DNA of 5,435 bases, from NCBI GenBank assembly GCA_039188505.1, contig JBCCZC010000398.1:1-5435 (forward strand), read 5' to 3'. Shown here in pieces: positions 1 to 5,435 of the stretch (position 1 is the first letter of the stretch; each line of letters starts with the position of its first letter). The notes under the pieces were generated by a model. It did not search any database. It had not been told where the DNA came from and worked only from the letters and a program-made list of their open reading frames with translations. The position numbers were made by a program, and so were the translations under genes. This DNA is from JBCCZC01 sp039188505 (lineage in GTDB: Bacteria > Pseudomonadota > Gammaproteobacteria > Xanthomonadales > SZUA-38).

Positions 1-103
1 CCGGGGGCTAGGCCGGAACCGGCGGCCGGGCTTGGCGAATCGACCTAGCCGACTCGCGGCACGGCACTAGCGGGCGATCCGCAAGCCAGACAGGCGGCCG
101 AAC
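1..103. other. Non-coding region downstream of the sensor gene
   Basis: No coding potential was recognised between the window edge and the sensor stop codon at 104-106. The region contains repeat copy 1 and a 7-bp perfect inverted repeat (GGCTAGG 6-12, CCTAGCC 44-50) enclosing it. There is no T-rich tract to make a classical terminator for the sensor gene. The next gene lies beyond the edge. Confidence 0.5.
13..28 (+). repeat. 16-bp intergenic repeat, copy 1 (inverted relative to copy 2)
   Basis: CCGGAACCGGCGGCCG occurs here on the plus strand and again, perfectly, on the minus strand at 4886-4901. Both copies are outside the genes. Allowing a 4-base insertion, weaker similarity continues past the 3' end (CTTG, then CGACCT, in both). 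The repeat is itself partly palindromic (CCGG-AA-CCGG and CGGCCG). It lies inside a longer inverted repeat, GGCTAGG at 6-12 and CCTAGCC at 44-50. The function is not known; a REP-like or other dispersed intergenic element is possible. Confidence 0.6.
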
Positions 104-3100
104 CTAAAGCTGGGCCTGGGCTTGCGCACCCGCCTCGGCTTCGAGGCGGGCCAGGACCGCATGTCTGGGTTCGGGTTTGCCGAAGAGGAATCCCTGGGCG
201 TAGGGGCAGCCGAGGGAGCGTAGGAGCTCATGCTGGGCCGGCGTCTCGACGCCCTCGGCGATGACCTTGAACTGGAGCGTCTCCGCCAGCGAGATCATGG
301 CGGCGACGATGTTGCGCTTGCGCTCGATCACCTCCGCGTCGATGAGGAAGGACCGATCGATCTTGAGCCCGCTCACCGGCAGGGCGTCGAGATATCCGAA
401 GCTCGAATAGCCGGTGCCGAAATCGTCGACGAGGAATTGGATGCCGAGCTCCGACAGGCGATGCAGCTGCGCCAGGACAGATTCGTTGCGGTCGAGGAGC
501 GAATCCTCCGTGATCTCGATCGCAAGGCGGGAAGGTGCGATCTCGTAGCGCTCCAGCGCCGCCTCGACGTCGCGGGCGAAGCGAGCGTCGCGGAGCTCTA
601 CGGCGCTGGCGTTGACCGACACGTAGAACTCGTCCCGGGAGAGGTACTCCCAGTGCCGCATGGCGCGCAGGGTCCGGTCGAGGACGCGCTGGCCCACGTC
701 CCGGATGAGACCTGAGCGGAGCGCGGAGTCGAGGAAAGCACCGGGGTAGAGAACCTCGCCGTGGCGCCGCCATCGAACCAGGGCTTCGAGCCCGACGAGC
801 CGGCCGTCGTCGATGGCGACGATCGGCTGGAAATCGCAGTCGAATTCGAGATTGGCGACGCCCTGGCGGATCGCGTTCTCAAGGTCGAGACGTTCCTTCG
901 CTTCCGAGCGCATCACGTCGCTGTAGACGACGGCTTCGCCCCGCCCGCGCCCCTTCGCCCGGTACATTGCGGTGTCGGCGTCGCGGATCAGGGTTTCCAG
1001 CCCCCCTTCTTCGCCGGCGCGATACTCACGAACGCCGAAGGACGCAGACAGCTGCACCCGAGCGTCGTCGACGTCGATCGGCTGCGAGCAGGCTGCGGCA
1101 AGTCGCTCGACGAGGCCGCCACGCTTGAGCAGGTTGTCCGCGGTCGCCCCGCGGAGCAGGAGCGTGAACTCGTCGCCGCCGAAACGGGCGATGAGACCGT
1201 CGCCGCCGACGACCTCCTCGAGCCGGCGCCCGAGCGCTGCCAGCACACGATCGCCGAGCTCGTGGCCGAAGCTGTCGTTGATGTCCTTGAAGTCGTTGAG
1301 GTCCATGAAAACGACGGCTCCTGGACCCTCACCCGGCCGCGTGGCGCGTTCCAGTTCCGCGAGGAAGGCGCGTCGGTTGGGGAGCAAGGTCAGGCTATCC
1401 AGGTTCAGCACCCGGATGCGCCGTCGCTGCCACAGGTAGAGCGCAATCACCACGAACAGGAGGGCGACGGCGACCGTGAGCCGGAAGAATGCGCTCTCGA
1501 GCGGCGGTGGCCGGATCGTCATCGGTGGCCCGCTGACCGGGTCGCTCCAGTGGACGCCGTCGCGACTGGCCTGGATCTGGAACCGATAATTTCCGGGCCG
1601 TGCATCCAGGTAGCGCACCCGACCGATCGACGCGGGTTGCGGTTCCGACCAGTTTGCGTCCAGACCGGCCAGGCGGGTCCTCACCATCACCCGGTTGATG
1701 CCCGTGAGGCTCACGACCGAGAAGGCAAAGGCCAGGCGATTGCCATCGTGATCGATCTCGAGGGGCTCGGTCACGGCGGTCTGCTCGCCCGCGACCTCGA
1801 TCGCGTCAAGGAAAACCAGCGGCGGGCGGGAGGAATTGCTGTCGAACTCGGATCGATAGCGGGCCAGCCCGCGTTCGGTGCCGATGAGAAAGCCCTCTGC
1901 GCCGGCGTCGAGGAGCGCATCGCGGTTCGTTTCCCGGCCGGGCAGCCCGTCCTCCGAAGACCGGTGTATGTAGCTGTGCTCACCCAGCAGGTAGATGCCG
2001 TCGATGCTTCCGGCCACCAGCCCGTCCCCGAGATTGGCCAGACCGTACATCGGCACCTCCGGCGCCCGTTCCTCGTCCTTCTCATGACGGATCCAGGTCC
2101 CCGCCTCGTCGAGCTCGAAGATTCCCGCCGAGGTGCCGATATGGAGCCTGCCGTGATAGTTGGCGAGGGCATAGAGCGATACGCCCTCGGGCGCAGGAAT
2201 CCTCGCCCACGCCCCGTTGTCCTGGGGCAGATAGACGGCACCCCGGGCAACCACGTGCGGTCGATCGTTCAGCACGACGACACGCCGGAAGTATTCGTCA
2301 CCGTTGCGGGCGTCGAGGCGTTCCTCGAGGGTGCCATCGGCATTCATCCGGTAGAGGCGAGCCGAGGTCAGCAGAAAGAGGCCGCCGTCGGGTGCGGCCG
2401 CGACCGAACTGGCCGACGTTTCGGGTAGGTCAATTCGCTGAGCTGCTTCGGCGGACGCAACGGGGGCAGCGGGGGCAGCAGGAAGCTCCAATCGCCGGAT
2501 GTTTCCCGCTCGGTCGATCGATCCGAAGCCGAACTTGGTGGCGGCAAACCAGACCCGGTCACCGACCCGCTCGAGGCCCAGCACGCGCGAGTTGTAGAGC
2601 GCGGCATCGGAGGGCACCGGGAAGCGGATGGTGGCTTCGACCTGTTCTCCCTGGACCAGGGTCAGGCCGTTGTTGTGCCCGAGGACCAGCGGGCCCCCGT
2701 CGAAGGTTTCGATGGCGGACACCTCGTTCTCGAGGAAACCGCTGCGCTGGTCGTACACGCGGAATCGACGCGTCGAGATCCGATGCAGACCGTCGACGCT
2801 GCCGATCCAGAGCTGCCGCTCGCTGTCCTCGAAGATGGTGCGGACCGGTGAGCCGATGAGGTCCTGGAGCCGTTCGCAGCAGGGTTGCCGAGCCGCGATG
2901 TCCACGAGGAGGGCCTGGCCCGAGGTTGCAACGAGCAGGTTCCCCCAATCGTCGAGGACGAGGGATGCACGATCGCGCTCGCTGAGCGCCCGGAGGTCGG
3001 GCATGGTGAATTCGCGCGTGATGGTCGGCTCGGCGGACACGTTGGTATAGAGGCGCAGCCACTGCTCAGACAGGACCCAGATGGCCTCCGCGGAATCGGC

Positions 3101-3760
3101 CAGCGGTCGCGCCGCCCGCACGTAGCCGTCGTCGATGGGCAGCAAGCCGCAGTCTGTCTCCGCGCCCGCAAAGCGGCACAGGCCTTCCGACGTCACGACG
3201 ATAAAACCGTCCTGCCAGGGCTCGATTCCGGTCAGGACACTCGAGGCTGGCAGCAGGTCCTCGAACGCGGTCCAGGCGCCTCCTTGATGGTGTACCAGGG
3301 CCCCCGTATTCGTGCTGAACAGGCGCTCGGTTGCCGAACGGTTCGACGTGGCGTGGATCTTCGCGTCGATCTGCGTCGGGATCAGCGGTGGCGTTTCGAC
3401 GGCCGTCCAGACACCGTCCTCGAGGTACCCGGCCCACCCCGGCGGGCCGGCGACCACCACCCACACCCGTCCCCGGGCATCGCCGAAGAGCAGGCGGACC
3501 CGGCTCGTGTCCTGACCACCGATCCGGCCGATGCGCTCGAACCGGTCACCGCCGTAGCGCGCAACGCCGGCCCGCGTCAGCACATAGAGCTGCCCGTCTG
3601 CGCCTTCCGCCAGACTGTAAATGGTCGCGCTCGGCAGGCCGTGCTCAAGATCGAAGGTCTGGACCGGATAGCCATGGGCGCACCCGAGCGCGAGCAGCAG
3701 AACAAGCGCTCCCGCGCTGGTTGCTGCTCTGAACTGCCCGACGATACCGCCTCGCGCCAC
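104..3760 (-). CDS. Membrane sensor with beta-propeller, Y_Y_Y, GGDEF and EAL domains (c-di-GMP cyclase/phosphodiesterase)
   Basis: This 1218-residue protein probably senses a periplasmic signal and makes and/or degrades cyclic-di-GMP in the cytoplasm. Residues 1-30 form a signal peptide (Arg3 and Arg11, a Leu/Ala-rich core, likely cleavage after AHG at 28-30). Residues about 31-640 hold repeated propeller-type strands such as 'GLARY', 'QLWIG' and 'FLIGTERGLARY'. A Y_Y_Y domain lies at about 670-745 (core 'RLAGLDANW' and 'RPGNYRFQIQA'), and a single membrane helix at about 757-777 is followed by Arg-rich 'QRRRIR'. The GGDEF domain spans about 784-945: 'DSLTLLPNRR' at 788-797, Asp820, Asn828, GGDEF at 861-865, 'ADTAMYRAKGRGR' at 928-940. 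The I-site RxxD is absent (Gly852 and Gly855). The EAL domain spans about 955-1208 with Glu992 (EAL), Asn1050, 'EITE' 1082-1085, DDFGTG 1112-1117, Lys1133, Glu1169 and Gln1189, so the phosphodiesterase residues look intact. The start is GTG, chosen because a strong Shine-Dalgarno sequence precedes it and a signal peptide follows directly. It lies 22 bases after the GT10 gene, probably in the same transcript. The ligand and the dominant enzymatic activity are unknown. Confidence 0.95.
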   Translation of the reverse strand: MARGGIVGQFRAATSAGALVLLLALGCAHGYPVQTFDLEHGLPSATIYSLAEGADGQLYVLTRAGVARYGGDRFERIGRIGGQDTSRVRLLFGDARGRVWVVVAGPPGWAGYLEDGVWTAVETPPLIPTQIDAKIHATSNRSATERLFSTNTGALVHHQGGAWTAFEDLLPASSVLTGIEPWQDGFIVVTSEGLCRFAGAETDCGLLPIDDGYVRAARPLADSAEAIWVLSEQWLRLYTNVSAEPTITREFTMPDLRALSERDRASLVLDDWGNLLVATSGQALLVDIAARQPCCERLQDLIGSPVRTIFEDSERQLWIGSVDGLHRISTRRFRVYDQRSGFLENEVSAIETFDGGPLVLGHNNGLTLVQGEQVEATIRFPVPSDAALYNSRVLGLERVGDRVWFAATKFGFGSIDRAGNIRRLELPAAPAAPVASAEAAQRIDLPETSASSVAAAPDGGLFLLTSARLYRMNADGTLEERLDARNGDEYFRRVVVLNDRPHVVARGAVYLPQDNGAWARIPAPEGVSLYALANYHGRLHIGTSAGIFELDEAGTWIRHEKDEERAPEVPMYGLANLGDGLVAGSIDGIYLLGEHSYIHRSSEDGLPGRETNRDALLDAGAEGFLIGTERGLARYRSEFDSNSSRPPLVFLDAIEVAGEQTAVTEPLEIDHDGNRLAFAFSVVSLTGINRVMVRTRLAGLDANWSEPQPASIGRVRYLDARPGNYRFQIQASRDGVHWSDPVSGPPMTIRPPPLESAFFRLTVAVALLFVVIALYLWQRRRIRVLNLDSLTLLPNRRAFLAELERATRPGEGPGAVVFMDLNDFKDINDSFGHELGDRVLAALGRRLEEVVGGDGLIARFGGDEFTLLLRGATADNLLKRGGLVERLAAACSQPIDVDDARVQLSASFGVREYRAGEEGGLETLIRDADTAMYRAKGRGRGEAVVYSDVMRSEAKERLDLENAIRQGVANLEFDCDFQPIVAIDDGRLVGLEALVRWRRHGEVLYPGAFLDSALRSGLIRDVGQRVLDRTLRAMRHWEYLSRDEFYVSVNASAVELRDARFARDVEAALERYEIAPSRLAIEITEDSLLDRNESVLAQLHRLSELGIQFLVDDFGTGYSSFGYLDALPVSGLKIDRSFLIDAEVIERKRNIVAAMISLAETLQFKVIAEGVETPAQHELLRSLGCPYAQGFLFGKPEPRHAVLARLEAEAGAQAQAQL
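2462..2479 (-). repeat. Two tandem 9-bp units coding an Ala/Pro linker in the sensor
   Basis: GGGGGCAGC occurs twice back to back on the plus strand. On the coding strand it gives the 'AAPAAP' stretch near residues 428-433, the start of a low-complexity Ala/Pro/Ser segment (to about residue 441) inside the propeller region. It keeps the frame. It probably marks a flexible loop or a hinge between blades that tolerates length change. Confidence 0.7.
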
Positions 3761-3765
3761 GCTGG

Positions 3766-3772
3766 CCCCTCC
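3766..3772 (-). promoter_or_regulatory. Strong ribosome binding site for the GGDEF-EAL sensor gene
   Basis: The minus strand reads GGAGGGG here, followed by five bases (CCAGC) and then the GTG start at 3760. This near-perfect anti-16S match at good spacing decides the GTG start. It lies wholly within the 22-base gap after the GT10 stop codon, so the sensor has its own efficient initiation signal and need not rely on coupling to GT10 translation. Confidence 0.8.
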
Positions 3773-3782
3773 GCTGAGCCGA

Positions 3783-4850
3783 TCAGTGTAGCGCGCTACT
3801 GTCCTTGTCGCGTTGACGCAGCTTTCGACGAACCCGACGTCGCTCGAGAACGTGACCGATCAGGGTCAGCGGCGAAGCGATCCGCGCCCGGTGTCGCCCC
3901 TTGATCGTCGCGCCTCCCGGCGCGGTGAACCGGGGCGCATGGCGTTCACGGATGAAACGTTCGAGCGTCGCGAAGAGGTTGTACTCGTAGAGCACTCGGC
4001 GGCGCGCCTCGGCGATGGCCGTGCGGGCACCGGCCCACGCGTCGGTCGCGTCGAGCTCGCGGAGCTTGGCCGCCACCGCGTCGGGTTCCTGGAGGCTGAT
4101 GGACACGAGGCTTTCGGGTGGGAAGTACTCAGCGGTGTTGGGAGCACCGTGGTAGACCGGCATGGCCCAGCCGAGGAAGGTGTCCGCGAGCTTCTCGGTG
4201 AAGTGATGTTTCGCCACGTGATTCTCGATGGCGACGTGCAAGCGATAAGGGTCGATGGCCTCGCGCTTGTCATCAATCGGGCGGAAGCCACGGCCGAAAC
4301 GCTCAAGCGCCGGGGCAGCCTTCGTCAGCTGCGCCGTGAACTCGAGGCGGCGCTCATGCAGCGTGTGACGCTGGGCCTTGCTCGAACAGATCGTGGACGC
4401 GAAGCCCGTCTTCTCCGGCGGCTCCGCTGCCGCAAGCGCATCGAAGTCGACGAAGCCCGCGTCGGTCATGCCGTAGAACCACCGATAGCCCGTCTGGCCG
4501 TGGACCACGCGCGGATGGGTGAGGGCCCAGGGCTCCTGGGACGTCAGGACCCAGCCGAACTGCTCGCAGAAGGACCGCCCGTAGGTCTTGACCGAGGCGG
4601 GTTCGGCCGTCACCAGCAGCGTATGGTCCCGCGGGCAGGGCAGGCGTTCGATCCGGGAGGAGAACCGCTCGGTGCCGACCGGCGCCAGGTCGTCGTAGAC
4701 CACGAGCCAATCGTAGGCGGTCGCCTCGGCGTCGAAGATGAAGCGACAGTCGCCCCAGCTGGGCTCCCGGCCCGGAAACTGCCGGAGCCAGCGGTCCTCG
4801 TCGCCGGGGCGATTGCCCTTCGCCATGAACTTGACGCGGAGCTGGCTCAC
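3783..4850 (-). CDS. Glycosyltransferase family 10 (fucosyltransferase-type) protein
   Basis: This 355-residue protein resembles GT10 alpha-1,3/4-fucosyltransferases, which move fucose from GDP-fucose to a sugar acceptor, in bacteria usually on LPS or another surface glycan. The family signature is the donor-binding block at 202-251: 'YRLHVAIEN', then 'FTEKLADTFLGWAMPVYHG' and 'APNTAEYFPPESLVSI'. Asn210, Glu219 and Lys220 match conserved GT10 positions. The tyrosine two residues before the TEK motif in Helicobacter pylori enzymes is His216 here. Glu83 in 'LLVTAEP' sits where the catalytic base is expected, by position only. The N-terminal half (acceptor side) is divergent, so the acceptor cannot be named. 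There is no signal peptide or membrane span. The C-terminus is very basic ('RRRVRRKLRQR', 337-347), suggesting peripheral contact with the inner membrane, as reported for some bacterial GT10 enzymes. The start is GTG: no other start codon occurs before the in-frame stop at 4905-4907. It has no clear Shine-Dalgarno sequence. ATG at 4826 is an alternative but would remove the first beta strand ('LRVKF'). Another GT10 donor or substrate is possible. Confidence 0.86.
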   Translation of the reverse strand: MSQLRVKFMAKGNRPGDEDRWLRQFPGREPSWGDCRFIFDAEATAYDWLVVYDDLAPVGTERFSSRIERLPCPRDHTLLVTAEPASVKTYGRSFCEQFGWVLTSQEPWALTHPRVVHGQTGYRWFYGMTDAGFVDFDALAAAEPPEKTGFASTICSSKAQRHTLHERRLEFTAQLTKAAPALERFGRGFRPIDDKREAIDPYRLHVAIENHVAKHHFTEKLADTFLGWAMPVYHGAPNTAEYFPPESLVSISLQEPDAVAAKLRELDATDAWAGARTAIAEARRRVLYEYNLFATLERFIRERHAPRFTAPGGATIKGRHRARIASPLTLIGHVLERRRVRRKLRQRDKDSSALH

Positions 4851-4885
4851 GGCCGCGCCGCCGAGGTCGTGCGGGCAAGTCTCAT

Positions 4886-4901
4886 CGGCCGCCGGTTCCG
4901 G
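4886..4901 (-). repeat. 16-bp intergenic repeat, copy 2
   Basis: The minus strand reads CCGGAACCGGCGGCCG, identical to plus-strand bases 13-28. It lies 35 bases upstream of the GT10 start codon, so it would be in the leader or promoter region of the GT10/sensor unit. The following minus-strand bases (ACTTG, then CGACCT) partly match those after copy 1. There is no transposase or integrase nearby, so no mobile element can be named. Confidence 0.6.
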
Positions 4902-4927
4902 GGATCACGATGTCGCCGCCAGCGTGG

Positions 4928-4951
4928 GCGGGAGACCGGCAGGCCTCCCGC
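4928..4951. other. Perfect 7-bp inverted repeat in the S9-GT10 gap
   Basis: GCGGGAG (4928-4934) pairs with CTCCCGC (4945-4951) around a 10-base loop. It is perfect on both strands but lacks a following T-run on the minus strand. It could be a second stem in the S9 3' region or an operator-like site upstream of GT10; neither can be shown from the sequence alone. Confidence 0.3.
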
Positions 4952-4999
4952 TGCTAGCGTTTCCAGGCACCTCGCTTTCACCTCAAACCCTCGATCACA

Positions 5000-5030
5000 C
5001 GATTGGCTTCGGGATACCGGAGCGAAATCG
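5000..5030 (-). terminator. Terminator-like hairpin after the S9 peptidase gene
   Basis: An outer 5-bp stem (CGATT 5000-5004 with AATCG 5026-5030) and an inner stem (5006-5012 with 5017-5023, four-base loop) are joined by a small internal loop. It begins 14 bases past the S9 stop codon. In the minus-strand transcript the inner stem has one C-A mismatch; in the plus direction that pair is G-T. No T-tract follows on the minus strand, so this is not a classical intrinsic terminator. It may be a weak terminator or a 3' stabilising structure. Confidence 0.3.
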
Positions 5031-5044
5031 GCGAGACCTGCGGG

Positions 5045-5435
5045 CTACTCCGTCGGTCGAAGGTAGCGCTGCAGGAAAGCGACGTAGGCGTTGGAGGCCG
5101 CGATGCGGTTCTCGCGCTTGCGGAAGCCGTGGCCCTCGTCCTCGAAGACGACGTACTCGACCGGGACTTCGTTGGCCTGGACCGCGGCAACCAGCTCATC
5201 GCTTTCCACCTGGAGCACCCGCGGATCGTTGGCGCCCTGGACCACCAGCATCGGACGCTCGATGTTCTCGGCATGGAACAGCGGCGAGATCCGGCGGTGC
5301 CGGTCTGCATCGGTGGCCGGATCGCCCATCTCGTCATAGAGCGCCTCCTTGAAGGCCTCCCACCAGGGCGGGATGCTCTCGAGCGTGCGGACCCAGTTGG
5401 TGACGCCGAAGATGTTGATGCCGACATCGAAGACC
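5045..5435 (-). CDS. S9-family peptidase (prolyl oligopeptidase type), C-terminal part
   Basis: The window holds the last 129 residues; the reading frame is open to the window edge, so the gene is cut by the window and is not shown to be broken. It is the end of an alpha/beta-hydrolase catalytic domain of peptidase family S9, which cleaves short peptides or acyl-peptides, often after proline. Support comes from 'TNWVRTLESIPPWWEAF' near the edge, 'RISPLFHAENIERPMLVVQG', then the catalytic Asp in 'GANDPRV' (codon 5225-5227) and the catalytic His in 'EGHGF' (codon 5129-5131). The nucleophile Ser motif (GxSxGG type) and any N-terminal propeller or signal peptide lie outside. The protein ends 'FLQRYLRPTE', normal for the family. 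An internal ATG at 5329 would give only 94 residues and would split the fold, so it is not the start. It is separated from the GT10 gene by 194 bases and is probably a separate unit. Confidence 0.9.
   Translation of the reverse strand, partial: VFDVGINIFGVTNWVRTLESIPPWWEAFKEALYDEMGDPATDADRHRRISPLFHAENIERPMLVVQGANDPRVLQVESDELVAAVQANEVPVEYVVFEDEGHGFRKRENRIAASNAYVAFLQRYLRPTE

Larger units (their letters stand above)
4851..5044. other. Intergenic region between S9 peptidase and GT10
   Basis: These 194 bases are non-coding. They hold the hairpins at 5000-5030 and 4928-4951 and repeat copy 2 at 4886-4901. A promoter for the GT10/sensor unit should lie here. Reading the minus strand I found only a poor -35-like TTGAGG (4981-4986) without a convincing -10 at the right spacing, and no clear sigma-54 or ECF promoter, so no promoter is called. 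Confidence 0.6.

Noticed and set aside
228..773. Arg/Pro-rich open frame on the minus strand inside the EAL region
   Set aside because: It is an out-of-frame reading of the EAL-coding segment with low-complexity Arg/Pro/Ala composition.
761..2428. 555-codon open frame on the plus strand, antisense to the sensor gene
   Set aside because: Its translation has no recognisable domain and shows biased composition typical of an antisense shadow in GC-rich DNA, while the minus strand encodes clear GGDEF, EAL and Y_Y_Y motifs throughout.
3671..3760. Lipoprotein signal at Cys27 of the sensor
   Set aside because: The residues before the Cys are A-L-G, a poor lipobox; cleavage after AHG at 28-30 fits signal peptidase I better, and the protein has its own membrane helix.
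2885..3904. 339-codon open frame on the plus strand
   Set aside because: It is antisense to the signal peptide and propeller region and runs across the GT10/sensor junction; no domain or plausible ribosome site supports it.
4824..4826. ATG at 4826 as the GT10 start
   Set aside because: It would remove the first beta strand (LRVKF) and has no better Shine-Dalgarno sequence than the GTG at 4850, so it is kept only as an alternative.
4928..5030. Classical rho-independent terminator between S9 and GT10
   Set aside because: Hairpins are present, but neither is followed by a T-tract on the transcribed strand, so only a low-confidence terminator-like call is made.
3813..5066. 417-codon open frame on the plus strand covering the GT10 gene
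   Set aside because: It is antisense to a gene with a clear family signature, crosses the intergenic gap, and its product resembles no known family.
1..5435. CRISPR array, tRNA, rRNA, toxin-antitoxin or phage-defence genes
   Set aside because: No regularly spaced repeats, no cloverleaf-like or rRNA-like segment and no matching protein motifs were seen.

Overview
The window is GC-rich (about two thirds G+C by eye) and densely coded. All three genes lie on the minus strand, so transcription runs from high to low coordinates. Codon bias (G/C third positions), GTG starts and protein types suggest a free-living Gram-negative proteobacterium. A gammaproteobacterium of the Lysobacterales/Xanthomonadales kind would fit, but that is inference and no rRNA or marker gene is present. 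There are no tRNA or rRNA genes, no CRISPR array, and no recognisable insertion sequence.

Layout in the direction of transcription. At 5435-5045 is the C-terminal 129 residues of an S9-family (prolyl oligopeptidase type) alpha/beta-hydrolase peptidase, whose beginning lies outside the window. A 194-base non-coding gap follows (5044-4851), holding two hairpins and one copy of a 16-bp repeat. At 4850-3783 is a glycosyltransferase of family GT10 (alpha-1,3/4-fucosyltransferase type). After a 22-base gap carrying a strong Shine-Dalgarno sequence comes a 1218-residue signalling protein (3760-104): signal peptide, long beta-propeller sensor region, Y_Y_Y domain, one membrane segment, then GGDEF and EAL domains. 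The last 103 bases are non-coding and hold the second, inverted copy of the repeat.

The GT10 gene and the sensor gene are close enough to be one transcription unit. The sensor looks like the periplasmic half of a hybrid two-component (HTCS-like) receptor joined to a cyclic-di-GMP synthesis/degradation module instead of a kinase. A working idea is that an extracellular or periplasmic cue sets local c-di-GMP while the neighbouring GT10 enzyme decorates a surface glycan. The sequence shows the domains and their adjacency; the functional link is inference.

The observation least explained by the genes is a perfect 16-bp inverted repeat whose two copies both fall in the small non-coding part of the window, one on each side of the GT10/sensor pair.
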